Part shown: positions 7,768-16,700 of the stretch, in pieces
Layout: each line of letters begins with the position of its first letter
Position numbering within the stretch: position 1 is the stretch's first letter
Assembly: GCA_017470325.1 (NCBI GenBank)
Contig: JAFUES010000027.1
Span: 1 to 45,426 of the forward strand
Reading direction: 5' to 3'
Length of the DNA stretch: 45,426 nt
Source: Oscillospiraceae bacterium
Lineage (GTDB): Bacteria > Bacillota_A > Clostridia > Oscillospirales > Oscillospiraceae
Position numbers and translations under genes: made by a program
The notes under the pieces: model-generated
Databases searched by the model: none
What the model was told of the DNA's origin: nothing
Seen by the model: only the letters and a program-made list of their open reading frames with translations

Positions 7768-8442
7768 TCACCGGCCGCTTCGTTTCAGATAAGCGGACGA
7801 CACAGGAAATTCAAAATAGGTATCCGGATACGGCTCATGCCGCAGTGAGAAATGCCACCATTCGCAGTCGATCGGCTGAAAACCGCTGCGGAGCATCACA
7901 CGCTGCAGCAGCATCCGATTCTCGTACTGCTCCCGGGTAATGTCCCTGCAGTCGGGATGAGACCGCTCACTGAACAGATCGAAGGGGCTTCCCATGTCCA
8001 GCTCCTTCCCTGTCTCCATATCCAGCAGCGTCAGGTCCACCGCGCTGCCCCTGCTGTGGCTGGATTGCCTGGCGAGATAGCCTTTGGCAAACAGCTCCTG
8101 CTTTTCCAGCTCCGGATAAAAATACGGCTTCATGCGAATGTCCTGATCCTCGATCCCCCACAGCACAAAATGCTTTACCGCGCAGGCCGGCCGGTAGGCG
8201 TCAAACACCTTCAGACGGTATCCCTGCACGATCAGCTCGCTGCTGACAGCCTTCAGGGCCCTGGCCGCCTCGACCGTGAGAAGGGCGCACGGCTCTTCGT
8301 ATCCGTCGATCCGCTCTCCGATGAAGTTGTAAGTGGAGTAATACCGGATCTCCTGCACGATATGGGGGACATAGTCCGCAAGCAGGACAAAACCCGATGG
8401 ATCCATCGCCGGATCGTTTCTGTATTCGCCGCGCACGGTCAT
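7768..8442 (-). CDS. D-alanyl-D-alanine dipeptidase (VanX/DdpX-like, M15D)
   Basis: 224 aa. The M15 zinc motif SxHxxGxAxD is present as SSHSRGSAVD (His129, Asp136), and CEWWHF supplies Glu194 and His197; Arg84 in DAYRP matches the VanX transition-state arginine. Family: hydrolyses D-Ala-D-Ala in the cytoplasm, used in vancomycin resistance (VanX) or for D-Ala recycling (DdpX). No signal peptide, so cytoplasmic action is expected. No vanH/vanA ligase genes are in the window, so classical resistance is not supported. It starts right at the stop of the SpoIIE phosphatase gene, implying coupled translation. Confidence 0.93.
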   Translation of the reverse strand: MTVRGEYRNDPAMDPSGFVLLADYVPHIVQEIRYYSTYNFIGERIDGYEEPCALLTVEAARALKAVSSELIVQGYRLKVFDAYRPACAVKHFVLWGIEDQDIRMKPYFYPELEKQELFAKGYLARQSSHSRGSAVDLTLLDMETGKELDMGSPFDLFSERSHPDCRDITREQYENRMLLQRVMLRSGFQPIDCEWWHFSLRHEPYPDTYFEFPVSSAYLKRSGR

Positions 8443-10089
8443 TCACTCCTTTTGTCTCTCCGCCGGCTGCTCGGGGCCGGCGCCCCGGTATTCCAAACAG
8501 AGCATGGTCAGATCGTCGAATTGCTCCGCGCCCCGGACAAAGCGGTCCACCGCCGTATGCACCTCCCGCAGAAGGGTCTCCGGGTCCGCTTCCGGCATCC
8601 GGTTCAGCGTGTCCAGCATCCTCTGGGTCCCGAACATCATATTGTCGGGATCCGTCGCCTCCGGAACGCCGTCCGTATACAAAAACAGCTTTGTTCCCGG
8701 CAGCAGCCGCAATTCATATTCCTTGTACCGCACGCCCTCCATGCCGCCGATCACCAGGCCGTGCCTGTCCTTCATAAGCTCGAAGGACTCGCCCGGGCGC
8801 TTGAAAACGGGATACTCATGTCCGGCATTGGCGGCCGTCAGCTTCCCGGTGGACAGCTCCAGGATCCCCAGCCAGACGGTCACAAACATGTTCACCTGGT
8901 TGTTGGAGCAGAGCGCTTCATTGGTCTTGGTGAGGATCTCGGCGGCGGAGCGGCCCAGCATGGCGCAGCTCTGCAAAATGATCTTAGAGACCATCATGAA
9001 CAGGGCTCCGGGTACGCCCTTGCCCGACACGTCTGCGATCACCAGGCACAGGTGGTTCTCATCGATCAGAAAATAGTCGTAGAAATCCCCTCCTACCTCC
9101 TTGGCGGGAGTCATGCTGGCGTAAAGATCAAACTCCTTGCGCTCGGGGAACGGCGGGAATTCGTGCGGGAGCATCGCCTCCTGGATCCGTCCGGCCAGGT
9201 CCAGCTCCGCCGTGATCCGCTCTTTCTCCGCGGTGATCGCGGTAATGTTTTCTATGTATTCCCCGATCCGCTCTTCCATCTGATCGATGGAAGCCGCCAA
9301 AAGCCCGATCTCATCCTCATTGCGGATCACCTGCGTGAGCTTCCGCTCCGCCGGCTGGTTTTCACGGGCAAAGCGCGCGGCCTCATCGGTGATCCTGCGC
9401 ACCGGGCGGATCAGCACACGGTTCAAGTAGATGCCATGGCTGATGCCCACGATGATCGTCAGGGCGATCAGTACGCGAAGGATACTGCGCAGGAACATCC
9501 GGCGCACCTGGCCAAGAGAACTCATCTGACGCTGCACGCAGAGGATGGCTTCCGTCTCTCCGCTTGCGCCCTTCAGGGGAAGCAAAGCGGTCAGATGATG
9601 CTCCGCCTTGGAATAGCTTCTGCTTTCCAGAAAAATCAGTTCCCGCTCAGACGTGCCCTCATAGAGATTTCGATAGATCTGCCGGTATTCCTCATTGGTC
9701 GTTTGGCGGACATAGCCGACCTCATAGGGCGAGTACTCGCTCTCATGGTTCACCGTGGAAAAAACGAAGGTGATATGGTCAAAGTCATTGAGATCCGGAC
9801 GGATCACATAGATAAAGGTGGCCCCCATGGCGTTGCACAGCTCGTCCATCCGCTTCCAGACCGCGCGGTATTCCTCCGAGTCTCCTCCGCTCTCAAAGAA
9901 GGAGTCGATCTGATCGGCGTCGATCTCCGTTGCCGCTGCGTCCGCGATGCGGAAAGCGTCCTCCGAATACTGCGTCCTTGCCGCAGTACTGAACGCCCGC
10001 ATGCCCGCCAAACTGACAAGGCCTGTGAACACGACCAAAAGGAGGATGATCCCCGATATGCTCTTTACGGTTATGCTTTTTCGTATCAT
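8443..10089 (-). CDS. Membrane SpoIIE/PP2C-type phosphatase with HAMP domain
   Basis: 548 aa from ATG 10089 (AGGA 8 nt upstream). TM1 at about 10-30, an extracytoplasmic sensor region (about 31-200), TM2 near 206-226, a HAMP domain (RPVRRITDEAARFA), a coiled coil (ENITAITAEKERITAELDLAGRIQ), then a PP2C/SpoIIE domain with KEVGGDFYDYF, IADVSGKGVPGALFM, FLYTDGVPEAT and QFDDLTMLCL metal-site motifs. Family: dephosphorylates STAS anti-anti-sigma proteins. The two STAS proteins in this island (34747, 41108) are the obvious candidate substrates. It is first in the unit driven by box A1. Unlike its paralogue at 38526 it has no RsbW-like kinase domain. Confidence 0.93.
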   Translation of the reverse strand: MIRKSITVKSISGIILLLVVFTGLVSLAGMRAFSTAARTQYSEDAFRIADAAATEIDADQIDSFFESGGDSEEYRAVWKRMDELCNAMGATFIYVIRPDLNDFDHITFVFSTVNHESEYSPYEVGYVRQTTNEEYRQIYRNLYEGTSERELIFLESRSYSKAEHHLTALLPLKGASGETEAILCVQRQMSSLGQVRRMFLRSILRVLIALTIIVGISHGIYLNRVLIRPVRRITDEAARFARENQPAERKLTQVIRNEDEIGLLAASIDQMEERIGEYIENITAITAEKERITAELDLAGRIQEAMLPHEFPPFPERKEFDLYASMTPAKEVGGDFYDYFLIDENHLCLVIADVSGKGVPGALFMMVSKIILQSCAMLGRSAAEILTKTNEALCSNNQVNMFVTVWLGILELSTGKLTAANAGHEYPVFKRPGESFELMKDRHGLVIGGMEGVRYKEYELRLLPGTKLFLYTDGVPEATDPDNMMFGTQRMLDTLNRMPEADPETLLREVHTAVDRFVRGAEQFDDLTMLCLEYRGAGPEQPAERQKE

Positions 10090-10161
10090 GACTGTATCCT
10101 GTCTGTCCGCCCGTTCGTCCCGGCGCGCCCGCCTCGGTGCGCGCATCTCCAATTCACAAAA

Positions 10162-10192
10162 ATTGTAATATCAACTGTCCAACAAATGTCCA
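10162..10192 (-). promoter_or_regulatory. Box A1: TGGACA direct repeat with -10
   Basis: Minus strand TGGACA (10192-10187), TTTGT, TGGACA (10181-10176), 8 nt, then TACAAT (10167-10162). It lies 73-103 bp upstream of the SpoIIE-phosphatase start (10089). The upstream edge touches the 204-bp multi-hairpin repeat. Confidence 0.75.
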
Positions 10193-10194
10193 GT

Positions 10195-10398
10195 ATAATG
10201 ATTATCGGATGGCGAAATCAATCGAAGGTTCGATTGATTTCGCTGCCAAACGACTAGTTTGGCAGCGAATGATTCTTTGAATCATTCGCCCGATGCTCAT
10301 TGCAATGAATATATGGCAAAACAGCAGGGCTGTTTTGCTGCGCCGCAAAGCGGCGCGGCGAAAAGCGTTTTGGCTTTTCGCCATCATATAGTCATTAT
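10195..10398. repeat. 204-bp multi-hairpin repeat element, copy 1
   Basis: Nearly identical (two substitutions visible) and same orientation as 35064-35267. The ends form imperfect terminal inverted repeats (ATAATGATTAT..GATGGCGAAA against the complement of TTTCGCCATCATATAGTCATTAT). Inside are consecutive perfect hairpins: CGAAATCAATCGAA/TTCGATTGATTTCG, CTGCCAAAC/GTTTGGCAG, CGAATGATTC/GAATCATTCG, GCAAAACAGC/GCTGTTTTGC, CGCCGC/GCGGCG and CGAAAAGC/GCTTTTCG. No protein is credible. It resembles a MITE or a structured-RNA element; which one is unknown. Confidence 0.9.
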
Positions 10399-10401
10399 AG
10401 C

Positions 10402-10429
10402 CATGCGGCAGGGAGGCCCCTGCCGCATG
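10402..10429 (-). terminator. Terminator hairpin after MBL-fold gene
   Basis: CATGCGGCAGGG / CCCTGCCGCATG with a 4-nt loop lies 7 nt beyond the stop of the metallo-beta-lactamase-fold gene (10436). It probably ends the cNMP-cyclase-MBL transcript before the repeat element. Confidence 0.7.
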
Positions 10430-10435
10430 CTTGTT

Positions 10436-11236
10436 CTACAATAGGATCGTCTGCCCCTCTCTCGCGAAAGAGGCCCGTTTTGTTCCCAGCTTTTTTTCCC
10501 GCTGGCGAAGGATATGATCCGTGCTTTTGAAATCATGGTGGATCAAAAGCAGTTGCCCGGCGTGGCTCCGCTCCATGAGCTCCAGGCCCTTTTCCGCCGT
10601 GGAATGGCCATAGCCCTTTTTCCGTTCGTATTCCTCCGGAGCGAACTGGGCGTCATAGAGCAGCAGATCCGCGTTCTTGGCGAAAGCGGCAAGGCGCGCG
10701 TCGCTTTCCCCGCCATGCTCATAATCGGTGGCAAAGACGATGCTTTTCCCGGCGCAGCTGAGTTTATAGACCATACAGCCTCCGGGATGATGTCCCGCCA
10801 TGGTCTCTACCCGGATCTTGCCCACGGAAAAACACGCCGGCACGGTGCGCAGGCGCAGCTCCGCCCCCAATTCCTCCAGGCGCACCGGCCAGGAGGGCGG
10901 CGAATAGATCCGGTCCAATTGCCGGCGGGCCGTCTCCTCCGTTTCACAGAAAGGAATATACAGATCGATCTGCTGTTCTTTCTGCGTAAGCAGGGGGGAC
11001 AAGCCAAGTCCGAATACGTGATCCAGATGAAGATGGCTCAGCAAAATCACCGGCGCCTTGGGATAAGATCCCGGCGCGGAGAGCAGCCCGCTCCCCGCAT
11101 CCAGGAAAAGGGTATCCTCCCCCGCCTGTACCATGTAGCAGGACGTGCTGCCGCCATACTCCGCATAGTCTGCGCCGCTCATCGCAATAGAGCCCCGTGT
11201 CCCCAACACGGTCAGCTGAAAATCAGGCGAGCTCAT
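10436..11236 (-). CDS. Metallo-beta-lactamase-fold hydrolase (possible cyclic-nucleotide phosphodiesterase)
   Basis: 266 aa. The motif HLHLDH (His68, His70, Asp72, His73), GHHPGG, the Asp in FATDYEHGG and IHHD supply a complete binuclear zinc site; GTRGSI near the N-terminus is typical of MBL phosphodiesterase-like proteins. The gene overlaps the end of the class III cyclase gene by 14 nt, so the two are probably translationally coupled. Inference: it could hydrolyse the cyclic nucleotide made by its neighbour, or act on another phosphodiester. RNase Z-like or AHL-lactonase-like activity cannot be excluded. Cytoplasmic. Confidence 0.87.
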   Translation of the reverse strand: MSSPDFQLTVLGTRGSIAMSGADYAEYGGSTSCYMVQAGEDTLFLDAGSGLLSAPGSYPKAPVILLSHLHLDHVFGLGLSPLLTQKEQQIDLYIPFCETEETARRQLDRIYSPPSWPVRLEELGAELRLRTVPACFSVGKIRVETMAGHHPGGCMVYKLSCAGKSIVFATDYEHGGESDARLAAFAKNADLLLYDAQFAPEEYERKKGYGHSTAEKGLELMERSHAGQLLLIHHDFKSTDHILRQREKKLGTKRASFAREGQTILL

Positions 11237-12650
11237 GTCTTTCCCCTCCTGCCGCTCCGGCGCTTATGCGGCTGAGCCAGTCCCCAAAGCACGTCGGCTT
11301 TGCCGTGAAGGAGATCCGCCACAGCTCCTTTTCTTTATGGGTGAGCTTTGCATAGAGCTCGCCCCCGATATCCAGGCAGATATTGTCCAGCGCGGCCAGC
11401 GCCGCGTCGGTTTTCAAAAGCGCCTCCCGGGATGAGATCGCCAGGATCTCACCTGCCAGCCGTTCCTCACTTCGATGCTTGCCCTCCAGGCAGGCAAAGC
11501 GCACGGGGGCGGATACCGCCAGGGACCGCAGGCTTTCCGTCACCGCGTCCAGGCGAAGATCATACGCGCCCCCTATGCCCGTGATATCGGACAGCTGGAT
11601 CTCCCCTGTCACGCCCTTGGGAGCGATCGACAGCGTCTGCCGGACCTCCAGTTCTTCCTCTATGGCCGCGAAGGTCTTCGGCGAGATCAGGATCTGCCCC
11701 GCCGTGGTATAGCTCTCGATCCGGCCGGCCATATTGACGGCGGCGCCCAGAACACCGTATTTGGTGCGTTTCTCCGAGCCGATATTCCCGAGGATCATCT
11801 CATCGGTATTGATCCCGATGCCCATGGACAAAGGCTCATAGCCGTGTTCCCTGTTCCACGCGTTGACCTGTTCCATGCGCTTTTGCATGCCGATGGCTGC
11901 CGCCACGGCTTCCGCGGCGTGGGATGCCCTCCAGGCGGGCGCGCCGAAAACGATCAGCATGCCGTCGCCCAAAAATTCAATAAGCGTGCCGTGGCGGCGT
12001 TCGATCTCTTCGTACATCTCGCCAAAATAATGGTTGACCATAGCGATGAGGTCCTGGGCAGACATCCGCTCCGACAGGGCGGTAAAGCCCCGCAGGTCGC
12101 TCATCATCACCGTGAGCGTCTGCCGCTGCCCGCCCAGCTTCCAGCCGCTGGGAGAATCCAGGATCTCTTTCACCACATCATCCGAAAGGTAGCGGCCGAA
12201 GGTCTCCTGCAGGACCCGGTTTCGCAGTTCCAGTTTGCGGTTGAGCTCCTGGATCCTCTCCATGGCCCGAACGGCGTCCCGCATTTCCGTCAATTCCGTG
12301 ATGTCGCTGATCACAAGGACCACGCCGATCATCTCCCCCCGCTCATGGAGGCAGGAAGAGACGACGCGCAGCTGCTTGACGCCGTGGGCCGTGCGATACG
12401 GCACATAGCTCTCTCGCCGCGTGCCTTTCTCATACACGGCGTCAAGAACACACTGGATGAATTCATCGTTCTCCTCGCCGTCAAAAAAGGCGCGGACAAA
12501 GGAGCTGCCCACGAAGCCCTTCTCTTCTTTTTCAAAAATGCCCAGGGCCGCGTCGTTGGCGAGCTCGATCACGCCGTCAAAGCGGACGGCCATAACGCCC
12601 TCGGACATGTCGGCGATGACGCTGCTCTGAATGATTTGATCTCGTTCCAT
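11223..12650 (-). CDS. PAS-domain class III adenylate/guanylate cyclase
   Basis: 475 aa. Residues about 5-120 form a PAS domain (VIADMSEGVMAVRFDGVIELANDAALGIF). A coiled coil (about 125-150) leads to the cyclase domain with metal-binding Asp residues in MMSDLRGFTALSERM and EFLGDGMLIVFG, a substrate-specifying Lys in KRTKYGVLG, and the transition-state Asn/Arg in AAVNMAGRIES. The last 100 residues (RFACLEGKH ... LYAKLTH) look like a PilZ-related tail, weakly. Soluble. It sits in one unit with two cNMP-binding proteins upstream and the MBL hydrolase downstream. Lys favours ATP, but ATP versus GTP use is not proven. Confidence 0.9.
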   Translation of the reverse strand: MERDQIIQSSVIADMSEGVMAVRFDGVIELANDAALGIFEKEEKGFVGSSFVRAFFDGEENDEFIQCVLDAVYEKGTRRESYVPYRTAHGVKQLRVVSSCLHERGEMIGVVLVISDITELTEMRDAVRAMERIQELNRKLELRNRVLQETFGRYLSDDVVKEILDSPSGWKLGGQRQTLTVMMSDLRGFTALSERMSAQDLIAMVNHYFGEMYEEIERRHGTLIEFLGDGMLIVFGAPAWRASHAAEAVAAAIGMQKRMEQVNAWNREHGYEPLSMGIGINTDEMILGNIGSEKRTKYGVLGAAVNMAGRIESYTTAGQILISPKTFAAIEEELEVRQTLSIAPKGVTGEIQLSDITGIGGAYDLRLDAVTESLRSLAVSAPVRFACLEGKHRSEERLAGEILAISSREALLKTDAALAALDNICLDIGGELYAKLTHKEKELWRISFTAKPTCFGDWLSRISAGAAGGERHELA

Positions 12651-12666
12651 ATTTTATGCTCCGTTC

Positions 12667-12706
12667 AAATATGGCTTCCGTCCCAACAGGAACGGAAGCC
12701 ATATTT
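12667..12706 (-). terminator. Hairpin between cNMP pair and cyclase gene
   Basis: Perfect 15-bp inverted repeat AAATATGGCTTCCGT / ACGGAAGCCATATTT between the stop of 12711 and the ATG at 12650. The minus-strand 3' arm ends in A/T-rich sequence. Because no other promoter box precedes the cyclase, partial readthrough is likely. Confidence 0.75.
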
Positions 12707-12710
12707 GCCT

Positions 12711-13241
12711 TTAACGGCGGGTCCAATAATAGAAGTAAGAATCATGGACGATCGTCCCGTAATCGGACTGATAAGCCGTGCTCATCGTACGGTTATAAAA
12801 CGCGATGTAATCCTTGACCTTCTGCAGCAGCGATTTGCTGCGCTTTTCAGGCTCGGATTCGGTCTCTTCCAGATTTTTCAGCACGACACAGGCCGCCTGG
12901 TAGTCCTCTGTCCGGTCCCGCAGACGCTGGCTGAGCTGCTTCATGATCGCCAGCAGGCGTTCCGGCTGGTCCTTGAAGAAGTCGGAAAACTCGGAGATCC
13001 CGATCTCTTTCAGTTCCGTCCCGTCCTCCATCGCCACGGCGGTGGCGCTGCGGGGATAGGCTTCGATCATGCCCATCTCACCGAGAAAGTCCCCGGATTT
13101 CAAAACCGTCAGCTGGGTCTCGTTTTCTGTACCGTAGCCGGTGTAGATGCCGACGCTGCCGGCGAGGACATCATACATCACATTGGAAACGTCGCCCTGG
13201 CGAAAAACAACATCATCTTTGGTGAACGTTTTGATCTTCAT
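12711..13241 (-). CDS. Cyclic-nucleotide-binding domain protein
   Basis: 176 aa. Residues 1-115 form a cNMP domain with cassette FLGEMGMIEAYPRSATAVA. A helical segment (KQLSQRLRDRTEDYQAAC) and a C-terminal tail rich in aromatics (YQSDYGTIVHDSYFYYW) follow. No helix-turn-helix. ATG overlaps the TGA of the upstream paralogue (4 nt). It is paralogous to 13238, 7256 and 6417; the four share the first 110 residues and differ in their tails, suggesting one sensor module with four outputs. Confidence 0.85.
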   Translation of the reverse strand: MKIKTFTKDDVVFRQGDVSNVMYDVLAGSVGIYTGYGTENETQLTVLKSGDFLGEMGMIEAYPRSATAVAMEDGTELKEIGISEFSDFFKDQPERLLAIMKQLSQRLRDRTEDYQAACVVLKNLEETESEPEKRSKSLLQKVKDYIAFYNRTMSTAYQSDYGTIVHDSYFYYWTRR

Positions 13242-13633
13242 TTGTCACCCTCCTTATCAGAAAGCTCCTTGATTTTCCGGCAAACCTCCACAAAATCATC
13301 GGTTCTTCTGCGCAGATTGTGGCTCATCTGCTGCATGACCATCAGCACTTTGGCCGGATTCTTTTCAAAGAATTCGCCAAAGCTTTCTTCCGTGATCACC
13401 GCGGCAGAGGTATCGTTCTCCATAGCGACCGCCGTAGCCGAGCGGGGCGCATGCTCCAGAAGTCCCATTTCCCCAAAGAACTGATCCGGATAATACTCCA
13501 TCAGAAGCTTCTCCTCCGGCTCGCCGTAGGCCGCGTATACGCCGACCTTTCCGGAATAAACATCATACATGCAATCGCCCGGGTCGCCCTCTTTGAAAAC
13601 GACTTTCCCTTTGCTGAACGTTTTGATTTCCAT
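13238..13633 (-). CDS. Cyclic-nucleotide-binding domain protein
   Basis: 131 aa from ATG 13633, which has an exact AAGGAGGT site 4 nt upstream. It is almost entirely a cNMP-binding beta-roll (cassette FFGEMGLLEHAPRSATAVA) plus one C-terminal helix (MSHNLRRRTDDFVEVCRKIK). No effector domain. First gene of the box A2 unit, followed by a second cNMP protein, the cyclase and the MBL hydrolase. Confidence 0.86.
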   Translation of the reverse strand: MEIKTFSKGKVVFKEGDPGDCMYDVYSGKVGVYAAYGEPEEKLLMEYYPDQFFGEMGLLEHAPRSATAVAMENDTSAAVITEESFGEFFEKNPAKVLMVMQQMSHNLRRRTDDFVEVCRKIKELSDKEGDK

Positions 13634-13688
13634 GCTGACCTCCTTATATTGATATGGCTTTTCCATATTTTACAATGCATTTGTAAAC

Positions 13689-13717
13689 ATTATACCGACC
13701 TGTTCGGCAAATGTCCA
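13689..13717 (-). promoter_or_regulatory. Box A2 with consensus -10
   Basis: Minus strand TGGACA (13717-13712), TTTGC, CGAACA (13706-13701), then a perfect TATAAT (13694-13689). Here TGGACA to TATAAT is 17 nt, the spacing of a sigma-70-like promoter, 2 nt shorter than in the other A sites; the second repeat is degenerate. It may be less activator-dependent. Confidence 0.72.
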
Positions 13718-13755
13718 GTATCAACGAGCAGTTCTCCGTTTTTTTGTTCAAAAAA

Positions 13756-16700
13756 TCAAATGCTGAAGGGGCGGAGGATGCGGTCATACATTTCTTTATG
13801 GGAGCTCACGGCCCTTTCGCTTCCCACAGTAAAGCGGTGCCCGTTCTCGGCCAGCTCCCGATAGGCGGCCGCGTAGGCCTGCAGTCTCGCGGGCGTCAGA
13901 GATTTCAGCTCTTCCATATATTGGATCTTCAGATCCTCCGGCTCGCCGCACAGCCGGGAAGTGATGGCGGCGATCGCTCCGCTCAATTCTCCTTCCGGCA
14001 TGGCATAGGCGGAATAGCAGGCCAGGATATAGCCGTCCAGCGTTTCCTGATCCACTTTGTCCGCGGCCAGCATCGTCGAAAGCTGATCGTAGACAGAGAA
14101 GGTCTCTTCAATATTCGGATCGCGATAGGAGATCAGATAGGCGCCGGCAAAGCTGTCATAGCAATGCATGGGCGTGTATACGCCGTACTCCTCCCGCAGC
14201 TGCGGGATCAGGCAGCGGTCCGTGACAAGGGAGGCCACCGCGTCCATATCCGCCGTATAGGCCTCCAGGCCCATATCCGCAAAGCTTCCGATCAGGCCGT
14301 TATACTGGACCGTCTCATCCACGACGAGCGCTTCGCACATGGCGGGCTTTTCGAAGACGTAGGCCGCGCTCTCCGCCGGCCGGTCGTCCAGTTTCGCGAA
14401 AAACTGCTCCGACAGGCTTCGGTTTTGTTCGATCAGCTCCGGCGCGCCGGCAAAGAGCGCGACCGCGTTGGCCCTGTTTTTCATCTGCCGCTGGATCTGT
14501 TCCAGCTTTTTCACCACCGCGTCCGGCTCCGTCTGCATCCGCGCCGCCGTCTTCTCCAGAAACGCATAGTAGTCCAGCCCGTTGCAGTAGCTGTAATAGG
14601 CATAGAGCGGCGTCTCCGCCCCCAGCTGGCGATACATCATGGTATCATAGGCGCTGTAAGTGATCAGGCTTTTCATGCCGCTGCAATTGCGCTCGATGAG
14701 CCCGCTCAGCGTCTCGGTATCCTCGAACCGGGTCTCATACAGGAGCTCATAGGCAAGCCCATAACCCCGCTCCAGGTCTTCGCCGCTGCTGAGCCAGGCG
14801 GCCCGCAGGTAAGGATGATAGTTCCTCGTCCCGTATTCATCCATCAGGGACTGCCGAAACTCTCCGCCGAAAAGATACCGGGCGCTCAGCTCCTGCAGCT
14901 CCTCTTTGGAATGGCTGCCGGTATCCAGCTCTCCCAGAAGGGAGAGGTAGAGAACGAACCAGTGGAGATCCTCCTGTCGGATCCCCGCCGCGTCAAGCAG
15001 CAGCACCGGCATCCCCACGTCTTCCACTTCGACCGCCGCGGTCAGCCGGCGGATCCCCAGGCGGTCGGTCTCCTCCCGGATGTCATAGCTTGCCGCCTCC
15101 TCGGGGAGAGAACGAACGGAAACCGCCTGCAGCTGCTTGAGGTACGCGGACGCGTCGTTTTCTTTCTCCGCCGCGTTCGTCTCCGCGACCAGGGCCGATA
15201 TCTCCTCCTCGCTCATACTCGCCTTCACGGCGGCCAGGCGGGCGGCCTCCGCCTCGTCCAGCTCTTCCCGCTTGCCCGGCTCCGGAGAGGTGACGCTGAC
15301 GACACGGGATGCGCAGTCCAGCAGCCAGTCCCGCGTCACGCGGCTGTAGATCCCTTCCCGATTCCAGGCCTCCATCTTCTGCAGCGCCTCGGCATAGTCC
15401 AGGCTGTCGAAGATCCGCCCGGATTCGGCGTAGTATGGGATCATCTGACCGGTGAGCAGGCTCACGCCCAGGGCTGTGTTCTCCCGGCTCAGACGCATAT
15501 TCATATTGAGCGAAGCGGACATGGCGTCCACCAGTTCCGCCGAAAATCCCCGCTCCCCGATCTCTCTCAGCCCCGCGTCGATCGCTTCCCGCGCCGTAGT
15601 CGCATCCTCCCGGTCGATCCCGGAGATGTTGAAGACGATGGCGTCCACCGGCGTGCCCATGGAGATCCACGTGCTCAGGAAAGCCGCGGGAAGCGCCTGC
15701 TGGAGATTGCGGCAGACCGGCGAGGCGTCGGCCGCCATCAGATCGGTCAGCGTATTCAGATACAGCTCCTCCTGGGGATCCTCCTTCAGCCCGGGGCATA
15801 GGAACACGTAATACAGATCGGAGGCCCCCTCCGTGTCTGTCCCTGCCTCCGCCGGGAAGAAGAACTCCGCCTGCCGCAGCCCTTCAAAGGGCGTCCACGC
15901 CTCCGCATCGGCGCTTCTCTCCCGCTTTTCATAGGCGGAGAAGTATCCGTCCAGCAGCTTCAGGAAAGCGGTATAGTCCTCAAACTTCCCATAGAGATAG
16001 GCGATGCAGTTGGAGGGATGGTAATACGCCGCGTGATACGCCTTGAGCGCCTGCCAGGTCATCTCCGGGATCTCTTCCGGGACGCCGCCTGAAATATTCC
16101 CGCAGGACGCCCCCGGGAAGGCCGTGCGCAGCATGTTGTAATAGGAGGCCTGATACAGGTTGGACGCCGCCTGCATCTCCGAATAGACCGTCCCCTCAAT
16201 GGTGAGGGGCGCCTGCGCATCCTCCAGCCGGTAGCGCCAGGCCTCCTGGCGGAAAAGGCTCTCGTCTTCCAGCACCCGGGGATGCAGGCAGCTGTCCGTA
16301 TAGAAATCCGCATAGGCCAGCAGCTGCTCCTCCGAGAGGCTGGCGACCGGATAGGTGGTGTAAGCCGGGCCTGTCTCCGCGTTCATATAGGTGTTGTAGG
16401 TCTGATACAGCAGATCGAAAAACAGCCCGCTGTCCGGATACTTTTCCGAACCCATCAGCGCCGCGTGCTCAAACACGTGGGGCAGTCCCGTGTTGTCCTC
16501 CGGCCTGGTGAAAAAGGTCAGGTCGAAGGCGCGGTTCGTATCGCTGTTGGCGATATATAAAAGCTCGGCCCCGGTCCGGGCATGCTCAAAGTACAGCACC
16601 TTGGCGCCCGCAAGGGGAAAGTCTCTTGTCTCTTTCAGACGAAAGCCATATACCGGCTCGTCTGCCTCCCGGGCCCCGGCCCTATCCGGCCGGGCGGCAC

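Noticed and set aside
7768..8442. Vancomycin-resistance cluster suggested by the VanX-like gene
   Set aside because: No ligase, dehydrogenase or VanRS-type genes are in the window; VanX-like enzymes also occur in D-Ala recycling.
7852..10257. Very long open frames on the plus strand (for example 7852-10257, 11475-13484, 13711-15801, 18082-19950, 20186-22627, 30078-32159, 32186-34378)
   Set aside because: They are antisense shadows of well-supported minus-strand genes in GC-rich DNA; they have His/Arg/Gly-rich low-complexity translations, no ribosome sites and no recognisable domains.
10202..10387. 61-72-aa minus-strand ORFs inside both 204-bp repeats
   Set aside because: The sequence is fully explained by consecutive hairpins; the ORF has no ribosome site and no domain, and is shared only because the repeats are copies.
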